Shown here one piece after another: positions 46,020 through 58,106 of a stretch of DNA of 64,000 nucleotides. Source of the stretch: Trichobilharzia regenti (taxonomy: Eukaryota; Platyhelminthes; Trematoda; Strigeidida; Schistosomatidae); NCBI GenBank assembly GCA_944472135.2, contig OX235270.1, positions 122,961,842 to 123,025,841 on the forward strand, in the 5' to 3' direction. The stretch's first letter is position 1. The number at the start of each line of letters is the position of its first letter. A program made the position numbers and the translations under genes. The notes beneath the pieces were generated by a model, which saw only the letters and a program-made list of their open reading frames with translations, was not told the origin of the DNA and did not search any database.

Positions 46020-48455
46020 TCCAATTTAACCAGCTTGCTAGTGTACTAGCCGGTTCCAAGCTGGTGTAAAGAGGGGTTCTGGGAGTGAGGCTAGCGACTC
46101 ATACCACAAGAGCTATAAAACGCCAGAAAAACTACAACACACAAAAATATATTAAAAATATTAAGATAACAATCTTATCCTTCTCTGGAATGACAAATGA
46201 CACAGTGGGCAGGTGAAAGCAAGTCTTCGGAAAGCCAGTCAGCCAGTCGATATGTTTTCTCTCGATGAAAACAAGAATAAGAATGGGGAAGTAGAATTTG
46301 CGTTCAATGTATGAGACTGGCCAGGAAGGCTGCCCAGTTAGCGAAAGAAATGTGAAAATATGGTATAGATGTTTTGGGTATTTGTGAGAGAAAGTGGAAT
46401 GGATATGGATTATCAAAATTGTCAACTGGGGAGTCAGTAATCTACTCCGGACTGGTCACTCAGACCACAACCAAGAGCACACTGAGGCATTGAGTGGCTA
46501 TCATGATGCCACCAGTGACAGTCAAAGCCCTAATCCGGGGGGAACCAATCTTGTAATGGATTATGACAGCAAGATTCAACTCAAAATGAAGGAAAGTCAC
46601 AATTATCCAACGCTACACACAGTGCTACCAACAACGCGGAACTAGGGGAGGAAGTATTCTATAGACAACTACAAACAGTAATAGACAACATCCCAAATGG
46701 TGACATCAAAATCCTCATGGGCGGTATGAACGCCAAACTGGGACCTGATAATACAGGAAGAGAACTCATGATTGCGAGATGAATGAGAACGGAGAACTAT
46801 TCGCAGACTCCTGCGCTTCCAATAATTTGGTGTTCGGATGCAGAGTGTACAAACACTAGGATATACACAAGGAAAACAACATGGATTTCACCTGACGGAC
46901 ACACCACAAACCAGATAAACTTCACTTCAGTAATGCTCAAGAAAGCTGAGACGCAGTCATCTTGAAAAACACGAAGTCGAGAAGGGGAGCAGATGTGGAC
47001 CCAGACCATCATCTGGTTCAAGGACCCTTCAAGTTGAGACTGAAGTCCTTTGGAACCACTGCCGGAAGGCCATAATTTAAGTTCGACATCCAGAAACTGG
47101 ATCAAACTACAAGTGATGCTTTCATTACTGATCAAATCAGAGCGAATTTTGATACACTACGTGATACGCTGAGGAATCTCTTGTGTAAGAATATTTGAAC
47201 TTTCTGGAGGTGATGTTCAAAGAAACGTGTACAACTGCACTGGGAAGAAAGAAGAGGTAGGACAATGAATGGCTGTCAGTGGACACCTACTCGGAAGCAA
47301 TTCGAAGAAACGAGGATGGTGAAAGAGGAGATGACTCAATGAAAAGATGGACAACAGGCGAAGGAGAAGCTGAGTTCAATGTACACCGCAATCATTAAAA
47401 AAGGGAAGAAAGGAGCTAGGAAACATGAACTATAATTCTAAGAAACAATGTCTGTTAAGTGAAGCAGAATAGGCACGCAGCAGGTAAAGAACACTTCAGA
47501 GCAGAAGCAAGTATCTATCCACGAAAAGATCAACAGAGGTGATACATATTGAAGATGTTGAAGAGAACCTGATTACCAAGGAGGAGGAAACGATAAAACA
47601 ATGGGCTGATCACTTTAAGCGACTCTTGAATCAAACAAGACCTGAAGCTCGCCCAGAAATGCCATCAATCCTCTAACGAAGGCAGAAATCCTGAATGCGA
47701 TCATGCTACAGCCAGGAAGGCAGTGGGAGCAGACGGGATTTCCACTGAAGCACTGAAAACGCGCCCAGAGTATAATGTGGGTGAACTCACACCATTATCG
47801 CAAAAGGTTTGTAAAGAAAGAAAGTTACCTACTGATTGAAAGAAAGGCTGGCTACCTTATCAAGGTGCCAAAGAAGGGCGACTTAGGCCTGCTCTAGAAC
47901 TGGCGTTGAGTAATGCTCTTGTCCACGTCGGGTAAAATACTAAGACGTGCCACCCTGGAAAGTATAAAAGATGCACTGTATACAGAACCCCGCTGGTCCC
48001 ACCGAAACAAGCTGGATTCAGGAAAGGCAAATCATATACTGATAAAATTGCATATCTACCAATCACCGTCGAACGGAGCATAGAATGGCAGTCAAATCTC
48101 TCTCTACTTCAATTTCATCGACTTCTAAAAGGCCTTCAACAGACATCGTTCACTGAGAAGTAGTTTGGAAACTACTTCAACACTACAGCGTGCAGTGTCC
48201 AAGTCTTTATCAATCTCATTCAACAGCTGGATGGCTATATGACAGTGCCATGAGTCAGGTGATACACAACGGGAAACTCAGTGAGGCGTTGGGAGTGAAT
48301 ACATGATTAAGACATGTAGGAGATAGTGTGTGGTGGGGGAGATGAGAGATTATGGGAAATCGTGGAGCCAGACGAAGAGGACGGTAGAAGGTGGGATAAA
48401 GTGCAGATGTGTTGTTGAAGCCATATATTCCACACGGAACCAACGGGAATTATAC
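46020..48455 (+). mobile_element. Second-family non-LTR retrotransposon, internally deleted
   Basis: This is the longest copy of an APE-type family distinct from the RTE element. It begins with the tagccggttccaagctggtg leader. Endonuclease-domain codons follow to ~47000 (DYDSKIQ, MNAKLGPDN), then the RT start (ADGISTEA, KVPKKGDL) and a fragment of the palm (GWLYDSA, VIHNGKLSEAL) at 48225-48285. It jumps to the 3' tail ending gaagccatatattccacacgg. Frameshifts are frequent. Confidence 0.7.
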
Positions 48456-48639
48456 TACTGATTTGGTTAATGTGCGTTGATTTTCTGTTTACGTTTTTTT
48501 CCAAATTTTCTATGCTAGATCTCTTGATTAAGACATTTAAAAATGAAATTTTTTCTTTGATTCTTCTTCTCTCATGAGTTAAATATCTTCAGATATGTTT
48601 TTTAAAATTAATTCTCAGGTATATTTTACAAATAATTGC

Positions 48640-48905
48640 TTGTAATTATTACGAATGTATCATAAACATAAAGTACACAGGTTTTTCGTATAATTATGGT
48701 TGGGGCTATTAATTCTGATCTTTGCATAACGAATTCAGCCATTAGTTCTGATATGGACAATCCCATTTGTGCTCCTTTTATATGTTCGTATATCTGATCA
48801 GTGAATTGAAAACATCTTGTAAGACATAATTCTGTGAGTTCCGTCCAGCTGAAAGTTGTGTTTTTGTAAATAAGTAAAAAGTTGTATGAGTGACTTGATA
48901 TGATT
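48640..48905 (-). mobile_element. Penelope-like reverse-transcriptase fragment
   Basis: The minus frame reads ELTELCLTRCFQFTDQIYEH, then GAQMGLSISELMAEFVMQRSE and YVYDTFVI. The 'G..MGSPIS' and 'YVDDTFVI' boxes of the Penelope RT are recognisable but mutated (S to L, D to Y). Confidence 0.65.
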
Positions 48906-48909
48906 ATGA

Positions 48910-49940
48910 GCAATAGTTTATGCTCGAAAAGTAATCAGTTAATATTGATGTATTAAACCGTGTGATTTATCAAAATAAAATCCTATCCATTAATGGAGAG
49001 ATGACAATAAAAAAACCTGAAATGTTTATTTTATGATTGTTTAGTGTTGTTCAATCAAATTAACTGATCATGCGATAAACATTCTTAATATCGTTTCATA
49101 ACTCCTTGTATGAGTATGTATAGCTTTACTGTTCACCACGCATAAACATATCATAGCTTCCACTACCCAATACTGAAATATTATTTATTATGTTGTTTAT
49201 TTTCCATTCTACTTCTTGATATTTTTTCGCATTTTTTTGCTATTTTGTGTTTTGTTGTTGTTGTTGTTTATATTTATTTTTTGAAATACTCCTTTTAAAT
49301 GTTTGATAAAATTAGATGCAATATTGTAGATAAGTGCTGAAAATTCCACACTGTACCACTAGTACTGTTTCTGGAATAAAGCAAATTATTATTATTAATA
49401 CTACGGTGCCCAAGTTTTATGCTCATATTGTTTTTGTGTTTTCATCGCTTTATCGTCGTTGTTGCATAGTTTCTTTTGCTAATTTTTGATAATTGAAGTT
49501 TATAACGCTGTGACATTAAAGGAGATCATTATTTCACTGTTATACAATTGAGTGTTTCTTATTTTTTCTAAAAATTGGATTGGAGAATTCATAGAATGGT
49601 CACATGACTCTGTTAGATATTTTAACTTTCTGGAAAGTTTTTTAAATAGATTATATGTTGGCCTTGCCAGGAGATATGATTATATCATCATTGGAGAATT
49701 CAAATAAATTGATTTCATACCAAAAACCTGCTCTGAAGATGTCATCTTGAAGGACAACCAAAACTTGGTAGTTAAATCAACCAGCTTGGAGAACACGACT
49801 TAATCAAAATATTATTTTTCCATCTCATTCTTATTTATCAGATCCCTATCCCACTGATGTCTTAACTTGGATCTTTCAGTTCTATTTAAGCTCTACTCAT
49901 CCCTGTCAATTATATTATATTTTACATATATACATATAAT
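48910..49940. other. AT-rich intergenic DNA
   Basis: A GTT run lies at 49252-49268. 'gctgaaaattccacactgta' at 49339 matches the tail of the 'gatatc'-type SINEs. No coding region seen. Confidence 0.45.
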
Positions 49941-49944
49941 ATAT

Positions 49945-50050
49945 TACATTTTATATACTGGCGAAGAGTCCCAAACTAGGATGAAACAACTGTCCAGTAC
50001 TCCCATGTATTCTAATGGTTCTGTAAATGATGTGAGCTTATTACAAAATC
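49945..50050 (+). mobile_element. SMalpha-like SINE 3' half
   Basis: 'ctggcgaagagtcccaaact', aggatgaaacaactgtccag and the group's end motif. It stands directly before the TA microsatellite that hosts the gypsy element. Confidence 0.55.
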
Positions 50051-50078
50051 CTCCAACCAACCAAACTAAATCCCTACT

Positions 50079-50081
<3 letters not shown>

Positions 50082-50118
<37 letters not shown>
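50082..50118. repeat. TA microsatellite, left of the gypsy element
   Basis: (TA)~18 directly abutting the 3' LTR; insertion-site sequence shared with the right side. Confidence 0.9.
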
Positions 50119-50122
<4 letters not shown>

Positions 50123-50596
50123 GGGGACTAATATTAGAGTTCACTAACATTCCAAATATAAAAGTAATAATCCAAGTCAGTGGAGTGTTAAATCACAATA
50201 TATTACCAAAAATACAGTGACGAGTTATAGCAACAAAAAGGATTACTTGGATATAAAGTCTAAGTCCTCGGCTACAAATTAATTATATAATCCACGGGCA
50301 CGTTAATTGTTTGGACTGCGTCTGCTGTAGCTGCTGTGTTCCGGTTGTAGAAATGTCTTCGGTTGAGAGTAGTAGGCTCCTACAATAAATCCGAAGTATA
50401 CAACACGGTGTGAGTGGAGCAAGTAAGCAGAAGTGACCAGGGAGAAGACGAAGTCTCCAACAGCAGAGTGTATTTTTCAATTGTACACGGAAGTTATGTA
50501 TATTTCAACAAGAAGCGTTTTAAACAAAAATTATGTACAATATCTCGAATTTATACAAGTAACCAAAAAGTGTACAATCACATTGTTACGTACTCA
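50119..50596 (-). repeat. 3' LTR of the gypsy element
   Basis: 478 bp, TGAGTACG...CCCCTACA on the minus strand. It is preceded internally by a purine run and followed at its outer end by a TA microsatellite. Confidence 0.92.
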
Positions 50597-50602
50597 ACAC
50601 GG

Positions 50603-50613
50603 CTCCCCCCTAG
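50603..50613 (-). other. Polypurine tract
   Basis: A purine run (aggggggag) on the minus strand lies just inside the 3' LTR, where plus-strand synthesis would be primed. Confidence 0.6.
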
Positions 50614-51074
50614 AGGTCCGGAGAGACAACCGGAAAATGATAAGTAAAACTATGAAGTAAATAATAATAGTAATAGCAACTTTTGGATAAAAATAGGGAT
50701 ATATTACAACATGCATAAACGCGAGAAGGTATGTGAATCATGTAAAGTCTGAAAGCATATACAATGTGTTCAGCAATAAAAATTGAAATAGAAAGTCATG
50801 TCACTTAAATTTGCACTAACCATGAACATAGATTTTTAATGTATAAAGAAAAATATGTAAATACACAGTAATTAAGGAGGGGAAAGAAACATTTAAAAAA
50901 ATATGGATTAAAGATCAATAGTTTTTGGAAAGGACAATACCTGTTTTTTAGGTGAGGTACATATAAATAAATAATAGTGATAGTAACATCAAAGTTTACG
51001 ACGAAATACTAACGGTCATGATGATAATGTCTAAACGAAAAAGATAATAATAATTTTTAATTATTTTTCTTTTG

Positions 51075-52421
51075 TTAGTCCTCAAAATGAACGTAGCGAG
51101 CCGGTTTACTGATTTGCCGACCACTACGTGTTTGATATGGAGGGAGGATAAGACTTGGTGCCGGTGGAGGGGAATCGGATGTTTGATTATTTGATTGCGC
51201 AGCTGCCGATGTAGATTCGAAGTCGTTGTCGGTGTATGCGGGTTTGATTCGATCAATTGAAACAGTCTCTCGTCTTCCATTCTTGTTCACTGTAAAGTGT
51301 TTGTCTGAACGTTTAATAACTTGAAAGGGTCCTTCGTATGGAGGTTGCAATCCTTTTCTGATGGCGTCGACTCGAATGAAGACGAATTTGCAAGTTTGTA
51401 GATGTTTGTTGATCTGATCTCGTCGGGGAGATTGTCGAGGTGCTGTTGGTTGAAGTTGAAGCATTTGTCTAGTTAATCGGTTAGTGAAGTCGGCAATGTT
51501 CACGTCTGTGGAATCGGCTGAGGGGACTAGCTGTCCAGGCAAGGTTAGGTTGGTGCCATAGACAAGTTGAGCCGGTGTACATCCTAAATCTTCTTTGATA
51601 GTAGAACGGATACCAAGTAAAATCAAAGGTAAGTATTCACTCCACTTAGATGTATCATTCTGCGCCATCAGGGAGCTTTTCAGTTGTCTGTGGAATCTTT
51701 CCACTAGACCATTCGCTGCCGGATGATAGGCTGTTGTGGAGATATGTTTCACTCCCAGAAGTCTCGTCAGTTCGCGAAAGAGTGTCGATTGGAATTGAGG
51801 ACCGCGGTCGGATGTAATAGTAGTTGGTACACCGTAGTTTGACACCCAACGGTCGAGAAAAACTAAAGCAACGTTTTCGTTTAAGGGGCATGCAATAGCC
51901 CAACGAGTAAATCTATCAATCGCTGTCAGGATATGTGTATATCCCCTTGATGTTGGCAATGGTCCCACGATATCTATATGGATATGCTGAAATCTCCTTT
52001 CGGGTAATTTAAACGTCTTCGGGGTTGTAATAGTGTGGCGGTGTACTTTGGAGCATTGGCATTGGATACATTCTCGTGCCCATCTCCGAATGTCAGAGTT
52101 CATTTTAGGCCACACGAAGCGTTCGCTGATCAGTCTGACCGTGGCGCGTACTCCAGGGTGAGAAAGCGAATGTAAATGTTCGAACAATGCTTTTCGGCAA
52201 CTGAGAGGGACAAATGGACGATTAGTGCCGGTAGATACATCGCAGACTATGGTTGCATCTGATAAGGGGATAGGCACATCTTTGAGCTGTAAGGAAGAGT
52301 TTCTGCGGCAGGTTTGGAGTTCAACGTCATCTCTTTGTAATTGAGCCATACGATCAAGACTGATGTCTACCGACGTTTGGAGCTGGTTAATGTCACTTCT
52401 TGAAAGAGAATCGGCTACCAC
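51075..52421 (-). CDS. pol: pol part 2: integrase, frame-shifted from part 1
   Basis: The open frame starts at a GTG only because of the frame break. Its first residues (VVADSLSR) normally continue RNase H. The integrase zinc-binding HHCC site is HLHSLSHPG...CIQCQC. The catalytic Asp, Asp, Glu are in [19 protein letters not shown] and [15 protein letters not shown]-like module ([10 protein letters not shown]) follows. The C terminus is Pro/Ser-rich. It inserts the cDNA into host DNA. Apart from the junction it is uninterrupted for 448 codons. Confidence 0.92.
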   Translation of the reverse strand: MVADSLSRSDINQLQTSVDISLDRMAQLQRDDVELQTCRRNSSLQLKDVPIPLSDATIVCDVSTGTNRPFVPLSCRKALFEHLHSLSHPGVRATVRLISERFVWPKMNSDIRRWARECIQCQCSKVHRHTITTPKTFKLPERRFQHIHIDIVGPLPTSRGYTHILTAIDRFTRWAIACPLNENVALVFLDRWVSNYGVPTTITSDRGPQFQSTLFRELTRLLGVKHISTTAYHPAANGLVERFHRQLKSSLMAQNDTSKWSEYLPLILLGIRSTIKEDLGCTPAQLVYGTNLTLPGQLVPSADSTDVNIADFTNRLTRQMLQLQPTAPRQSPRRDQINKHLQTCKFVFIRVDAIRKGLQPPYEGPFQVIKRSDKHFTVNKNGRRETVSIDRIKPAYTDNDFESTSAAAQSNNQTSDSPPPAPSLILPPYQTRSGRQISKPARYVHFED

Positions 52422-54172
52422 GTTCGCATCCCCTTTGATGTACTGATGTCGGTTGAAAATTGGGAGATATAATCCAACTGTCTGGCTTCTCTAGGGGAGT
52501 GTTTATCGAGTGAAGTAGTGAAAGCATGACACAGGGGCTTGTGGTCAGTAAAAATAGTGAAATGCCGGCCCTGTAGTAAGTAACTGAAATGCTTCACTGC
52601 AAGATATATGGCCAGCAATTCTCTCCCAAAAGTGCTGTATCGTGTCTGAGCCGGTTCCAACTTCTTAGAAAAGAATGCGAGTGGGGTGACTTCGCCCTTC
52701 ATCTTTTGTTGTAATACTGCCCCTACAGCTACTTGGGAGGCATCTGTGCACAAAATAAGCGACGCTTCGGGGTTGATATGGGATAGCATAGTGACTCTGG
52801 ATAAGGCATCTTTTGCGTTGCAAAATGATTCGTGTGCTTCAGCTGACCACTGAAACTTTTTAGGATCATTTTTAAGGAGGTCGGTTAACGGCTGGACGAT
52901 GGAGGCACACGAAGGAATGAAACGCCGATAGAAATTAAACATCCCCAAAAAACGTCTGACCTTCTTGAGTGAATCTGGTTCGGGGAAGTTTTTGATGGAC
53001 TCTATCTTTTCCTCCGTAGGCGTAATACCATTCGCGGTTATGTGGTGTCCCAGAAACTGTATAGAGGAGACACCGAATATGCACTTTTTGGGGTTAATGA
53101 CGACTCCATATTGCTCAAATCGTTGAAATAAGATGGTGAGGTGATCAGTATGTTCTTCGGGCGACGAGCTAGCAATTAAAACGTCATCGATATATACAAA
53201 TACAAAGTCCAAACCTTGTGTGACCTGATCCATGAAACGTTGGAAGGATTGTGCTGCGTTCTTTAGGCCAAATGGCATGCGGAGAAATTCAAACAAACCG
53301 AAAGGTGTGATGATGGCCGTTTTTTCGATATCCTCTTGGGCAACTGGTATTTGGTGATAGGCCCTGACCAAGTCTACTTTAGAAAAAATGGTTTTTCCGT
53401 GTAATGTCAGGGAGAAATCATGAAGATGAGGAATAGGATAACGGTCGGGAACTGTGGCATTGTTTAAATGTCGGTAATCCCCACATGGCCTCCAATCATG
53501 ATCAGCTTTAGGCACCATGTGTAAGGGCGAAGACCAAGGACTATTGGAGGGTCTGATGATGCCGAGCTGCATCATGTGTTCAAATTCTGCCTTGGCTGCT
53601 GCCAATTTGTCCGGGGGTAATCTACGGGGACGAGCACGAACTGGTTGACCCGTAGTAACTATCTTGTGAGTAACTGTGTGAGGGACGTCCTCGATGTTGT
53701 ACGACGGCTTAAGAATTTTAGGGAAACGGTGAAGTAGGGAGGAAAAAGGGCAATCTGCTGGTCTTTCAATACTGATATTATAGACAGAATAGCTGGAGAT
53801 AATTCCATGGATCTTTAGATGGGTGTTGTTATCAATCAGTTTTTTATTGTTGACGTCAACTAACAGGTTGAAATTACTCAAGAAATCTGCTCCGAGGATG
53901 GCGTGACTGACGTCGGCTACTATGAAAATCCATGTGAAACGCCGACGTAAACCTAGATCCAGTATGAGGGATTGCTCTCCATACGTCTGTATGCTTGTGT
54001 GGTTAGCTGCCCGGAGAGACAGTTTTCCGGGTGTCCGTGTAGATCGCCTGGATAGTGAAGGAGGGATTACGCTAACTTCTGCTCCCGTGTCTACCAGGAA
54101 TAAAGTGTCTGAAGTTTTATCCTTCACATAGAAGAGGCGACTTGTTTGCTTGCCAGTAACAGCTGTCGCCAT
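52415..54172 (-). CDS. pol: pol part 1: protease, reverse transcriptase, RNase H (585 aa)
   Basis: It begins at the ATG overlapping the gag stop. The aspartic protease has [15 protein letters not shown] (Asp28). The reverse transcriptase follows with [43 protein letters not shown] and YIDDVLIAS (catalytic Asp pair), plus QFLGHHIT. RNase H has LCTDAS and [10 protein letters not shown]. The frame ends prematurely just after RNase H (ends SKGMRTW), where integrase codons continue in another frame. All enzyme active sites up to that point are present. Confidence 0.93.
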   Translation of the reverse strand: MATAVTGKQTSRLFYVKDKTSDTLFLVDTGAEVSVIPPSLSRRSTRTPGKLSLRAANHTSIQTYGEQSLILDLGLRRRFTWIFIVADVSHAILGADFLSNFNLLVDVNNKKLIDNNTHLKIHGIISSYSVYNISIERPADCPFSSLLHRFPKILKPSYNIEDVPHTVTHKIVTTGQPVRARPRRLPPDKLAAAKAEFEHMMQLGIIRPSNSPWSSPLHMVPKADHDWRPCGDYRHLNNATVPDRYPIPHLHDFSLTLHGKTIFSKVDLVRAYHQIPVAQEDIEKTAIITPFGLFEFLRMPFGLKNAAQSFQRFMDQVTQGLDFVFVYIDDVLIASSSPEEHTDHLTILFQRFEQYGVVINPKKCIFGVSSIQFLGHHITANGITPTEEKIESIKNFPEPDSLKKVRRFLGMFNFYRRFIPSCASIVQPLTDLLKNDPKKFQWSAEAHESFCNAKDALSRVTMLSHINPEASLILCTDASQVAVGAVLQQKMKGEVTPLAFFSKKLEPAQTRYSTFGRELLAIYLAVKHFSYLLQGRHFTIFTDHKPLCHAFTTSLDKHSPREARQLDYISQFSTDISTSKGMRTW

Positions 54173-55059
54173 CACTGTCTGGCTGAGGCGTTTCCCTGAG
54201 CCTGGTTGGCTTCGCTAAAGCTGCACGGTTTTACACATTTCAGGGCATGACGTCCAAACTTCCAGTGATACCAGCATATATTGCTATCCCGAGAAGACGT
54301 GTAAGAACGCTGTCGTGAGAAGGATCGTCGTCGTGATGGTGACCTTCTTTGTGAACTCCGTCTCCGGACTTGTCGATCAGACTTATTAGTTTCCAACTTG
54401 TCAATCCTTGCCGCTAAGTCTGCAATGGCGGCGAGTATCGGTGTGTCTGCCGTGGGTGTGGAATGACACGGTGTGGCACTATCAGATGCTACGTGACTTA
54501 TGGTGTTATCGGATAAAACATCCATAATACTATCTGCCATGTCACTTAGTTGGTCTAAGTCATACGACTTTCCTGAGATGATTAAAATTTGCTGGACATT
54601 TCTAGGTAAACGTTGCAACCACATCTGTTTCAGCACTACCTCGTCTACTTTATGATGTCCGATTAACTGGCGCATGTGCCTGAGCAGCTGGGATGGTTTA
54701 CGTGGGCCTAGTTCACAGCCTGTGAGCAATTGTTGGATTCTTTTCTCATCCGACAAACTGGTACGTTGTATGAGGAGGGCTTTAAGTTTATCAAATTGAT
54801 GTTCCGTCGGAGGATCTTCGATGAAATCGCTGATTTCTGTCAATACTGACGGAGGGAGTTCTGCCAGCACCATACCATATTTGGCTATTTGGGACTTAAT
54901 GCCCCGTGCTTCTAGCAACGGTTCAATTACCGCAAACCAAATCCTTGGTTCTGCGAAACCGTATTGGGGTAAACGAAAATCAGTGATGGCATTTATTGTG
55001 GCATTTGTCTCGCTATTAGTTGTCTGCTCGTTTGATGTACCGGACTGAGGTGATGACAT
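54172..55059 (-). CDS. gag: gag of the gypsy element, 295 aa
   Basis: The start is taken at MSSPQSG; the frame is open further upstream, but the extra 27 codons are hydrophobic leader sequence with no good start. The capsid region includes [13 protein letters not shown] and [19 protein letters not shown]. An Arg/Ser-rich stretch precedes a zinc knuckle with C-x2-H-x9-C-x3-C spacing (CWYH...C...C), the CHCC form instead of the retroviral CCHC. It packages element RNA into particles. The stop overlaps the pol start in TGATG, suggesting stop-restart translation. Confidence 0.9.
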   Translation of the reverse strand: MSSPQSGTSNEQTTNSETNATINAITDFRLPQYGFAEPRIWFAVIEPLLEARGIKSQIAKYGMVLAELPPSVLTEISDFIEDPPTEHQFDKLKALLIQRTSLSDEKRIQQLLTGCELGPRKPSQLLRHMRQLIGHHKVDEVVLKQMWLQRLPRNVQQILIISGKSYDLDQLSDMADSIMDVLSDNTISHVASDSATPCHSTPTADTPILAAIADLAARIDKLETNKSDRQVRRRSSQRRSPSRRRSFSRQRSYTSSRDSNICWYHWKFGRHALKCVKPCSFSEANQAQGNASARQ

Positions 55060-55180
55060 TATAAATATGAGGTTATTGGTGCAAATTAGGATACAAATAT
55101 AAACCACACACAAAATCACAATGAATATACAAAATAGCAAAAATAAGAATATGAATATGCCAAAATAATCCGTGTTCTTA

Positions 55181-55192
55181 TCGGGCTCACCA
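55181..55192 (-). other. tRNA primer-binding site
   Basis: TGGTGAGCCCGA on the minus strand, 7 nt inside the 5' LTR. It complements a tRNA 3' end of the form ...CGGGCTCACCA. The clade commonly uses tRNA-Trp (family knowledge); which tRNA is used here was not checked. Confidence 0.65.
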
Positions 55193-55199
55193 ATTAATT

Positions 55200-55674
55200 T
55201 GTAGGGGACTAATATTAGAGTTCACTAACATTCCAAATATAAAAGTAATAATCCAAGTCAGTGGAGTGTTAAATCACAATATATTACCAAAAATACAGTG
55301 ACGAGTTATAGCAACAAAAAGGATTACTTGGATATAAAGTCTAAGTCCTCGGCTACAAATTAATTATATAATCCACGGGCACGTTAATTGTTTGGACTGC
55401 GTCTGCTGTAGCTGCTGTGTTCCGGTTGTAGAAATGTCTTCGGTTGAGAGTAGTAGGCTCCTACAATAAATCCGAAGTATACAACACGGTGTGAGTGGAG
55501 CAAGTAAGCAGAAGTGACCAGGGAGAAGACGAAGTCTCCAACAGCAGAGTGTATTTTTCAATTGTACACGGAAGTTATGTATATTTCAACAAGAAGCGTT
55601 TTAAACAAAAATTATGTACAATATCTCGAATTTATACAAGTAACCAAAAAGTGTACAATCACATTGTTACGTAC

Positions 55675-55678
<4 letters not shown>
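55200..55678 (-). repeat. 5' LTR of the gypsy element
   Basis: 479 bp, starting TGGAGTACG and ending CCCCTACA on the minus strand (TG...CA). One extra base near the outer end separates it from the other LTR. Confidence 0.92.

Positions 55679-55740
<62 letters not shown>
55679..55740. repeat. TA microsatellite, right of the gypsy element
   Basis: (AT)~31 directly abutting the 5' LTR. Confidence 0.9.
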
Positions 55741-55742
<2 letters not shown>

Positions 55743-55798
55743 GATTATAGTTTCAACCTGATTCATGCTATCTGTTATATGTGAATGATATCTTTAAA

Positions 55799-56657
55799 AA
55801 AGAGAACACGAAGTTCAGCAAAGATATCATTTCGGCGATTTTCATTTTCAAAAGCTGTACAATCGCATTTAAATACATAGTTTTACATGGATACATAATT
55901 ACGACGGCGAATAAAAGGTGACAAATATTTTCAACTAGATCTTGCTTACGAGAGGCTTAGAAACAAAATTAACACAGGATTAAAACGGATAACATGTGTA
56001 TAAAAAATGAGCATGGAAACAAAAATTGAAATAATAATTTTAACTTGAGATGGAAGCAATTTTTGTGTTTCTAAGGCTCTGTTACGTGCGTTATTCCACT
56101 AAATCAGCGTACACGTATTTCCTAGTACTTCTTCACGTTTATTAATGTGCATAGACGTTGTGGCTACTCGACGCCTACAACGTAAAATCAAAAGGCACTT
56201 GCGAAGAGTACGATCGTGTATTATAGCAGCAGTCAAATTTTAAAATTGCGTCAAGGTAATATTCAACAGTAAATTGACAAATGTTTGCGAAGTACATATA
56301 AAATCGGTCTGTGTACACATATAATACAAGTATACAAATTGGATTAAAATGCATGTTTATAGCTGGTATAGGGGTACTACAGCTCTCGTAATTTATATTC
56401 ACACCTTCTAACTCGCATCTCAAGTTAAAATTATTATTTCAATTTTTGTTTCCATGCTCATTTTTTATACACATGTTATCCGTTTTAATCCTGTGTTAAT
56501 TTTGTTTCTAAGCCTCTCGTAAGCAAGATCTAGTTGAAAATATTTGTCACCTTTTATTCGCCGTCGTAATTATGTATCCATGTAAAACTATGTATTTAAA
56601 TGCGATTGTACAGCTTTTGAAAATGAAAATCGCCGAAATGAACTTGGTGTTCTCTTC
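55799..56657. repeat. Long inverted repeat, arms ~245 bp, spacer 363 bp
   Basis: The left arm 55799-56052 and right arm 56416-56657 are reverse complements. About 225 bp appear identical, then an 11-bp insertion in the left arm and one mismatch near the outer ends. The outer part of each arm contains cgattgtacagcttttgaaa, related to the Penelope-like 3' tails at 625-690 and 61385-61450. The spacer has no ORF or family I recognise. Confidence 0.85.
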
Positions 56658-56659
56658 TT

Positions 56660-57240
56660 TCTAATGTCCTTATGGGTGTTTTCCACGAACTGATATCTCT
56701 AAAACATACAATTCTAATGACACTTTTTTGAAAATCTTCATATGCTGAGAATGGTGTACTGTATATATGCGATTTTTCAGCTTTATTCTCATAATACTGA
56801 AATGATTAACTCTCCTCTGAATGCCTTTTCTTTTATCGGAACTAATTTTTTGATAACGTGACGCCATCATAGTGTAACTGAGTCTTCAGAAAATGTCATC
56901 ATTCTTGTGCGGCTGCTGATGGATTGGGATTCAACTGAAAATATTATCAACAAAGTTTGAATATTCAAGAATACTCAGTAGGATTAGCAGGTCTATACTG
57001 GATGTCAGCATTCACAATCGCGTAATATTAGTTACATCTGAGTTAATAGAGATATTGAACTATACTACAGTGAGCCTTAGCTACCATTCAATAAGCCCCT
57101 TGAATCCACTTTATTTAACTGAACACTAGAATGCTGTTTAATGTTTATAATGTTCATATATGTGAATGAAATGAAAGCAAAAAGATACTTTGCATCTACA
57201 GACATTACCAACAGCATTCTCTTGTAGATATGGTTTATTT
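56660..57240. other. No recognisable gene or element
   Basis: AT-rich sequence between the large inverted repeat and a SINE; no exon pattern found. Confidence 0.45.
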
Positions 57241-57244
57241 CAAG

Positions 57245-57405
57245 TCTGATCACAGACTGATATCGGTGAGAGAACCACTGGGCAGTTGTTTCGTTATAGT
57301 TTTGAGACTCCTCAGAAATATGCACCCACCGAAGTTCTAATCAAAGACCTTCCAGTGAGAAGTTGACCTCGTACACCACTCAGCCACTGGGAAGAATTGG
57401 TTTTC
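57245..57405 (-). mobile_element. SMalpha-like SINE, diverged
   Basis: The minus strand has gaggagtctcaaaactataac, gaaacaactgcccag and a weak tRNA-like head. It lies downstream of the secreted-protein gene. Confidence 0.5.
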
Positions 57406-58100
57406 CTTGATTATCTAATTGATACTAATCCGTGATCAAACCTCAAACAAATCAAATTCTAACAAACTGGCACCTGAAAATATTTTTCTGTTAAAAACGT
57501 CTACTAAGTTACGTACTGTTTTTGATCCTTGACTTACTTATGAGTCCTATAATGTTAAGAGGCTAATGTAATCAAATCACCTGTATGAACTGAAAGAAAA
57601 AATGATACTTTGTCTGCAAAGTTTCTTTCTCCCTGATGGAAAGCTCATTTTACTGACAAGATGGATTATCTGACCCAAAAATATTCACTTCATCGTATTT
57701 TTGTACACTCTTTACTTTCCACTAATATTTCCTTAAATGAAAAGACTACAGTCTATTTGTTATATAGACTTCATTAATAGATATCTCAATTCATTTGTGT
57801 GTGTGTGTTTTTTCCGGTCATTCTTTATGTCGAAATACTTTCTCTCAAGTCAGTCCAGAGACAACAACGGGTTACTATAAATAAAAAAAAAAATTCTCCT
57901 TTCACATGAGTTGAATAACAGTTTAGCTTTTGAAAGTATCACATTGGGAACATCATCAGCCAGTGAATGGTTTTGGGCTAGAGTTAACTGAAAAGAAATT
58001 CCCACTTAAAATTTCCCTAGAAAGCAAACAAACTGACTCTGAAATCTCAGAAATACAATTAAATTGAATTTCTTTGGTTATATATATAAATAATCACAGT

Positions 58101-58106
58101 TTTATT
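58101..58106 (-). terminator. Poly(A) signal of the secreted-protein gene
   Basis: AATAAA on the minus strand, 149 nt past the TAA at 58255, following a T-rich 3' UTR. Confidence 0.6.

Larger units (their letters stand above)
50119..55678 (-). mobile_element. Ty3/gypsy LTR retrotransposon, CsRn1/Boudicca type
   Basis: A 5.56-kb element read on the minus strand: 5' LTR 55678-55200, primer-binding site, gag, protease-RT-RNase H, integrase, polypurine tract, 3' LTR 50596-50119. The two LTRs look identical over ~478 bp apart from one base at an outer end, indicating recent insertion. It landed in a TA microsatellite, so a target duplication cannot be read. The CHCC Gag knuckle is the mark of the CsRn1 clade (Clonorchis CsRn1, Schistosoma Boudicca). 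One frame break lies between RNase H and integrase. Confidence 0.93.

Noticed and set aside
50283..50660. Short frames inside the LTRs as genes
   Set aside because: They repeat identically in both LTRs and have no domain; they are chance frames.
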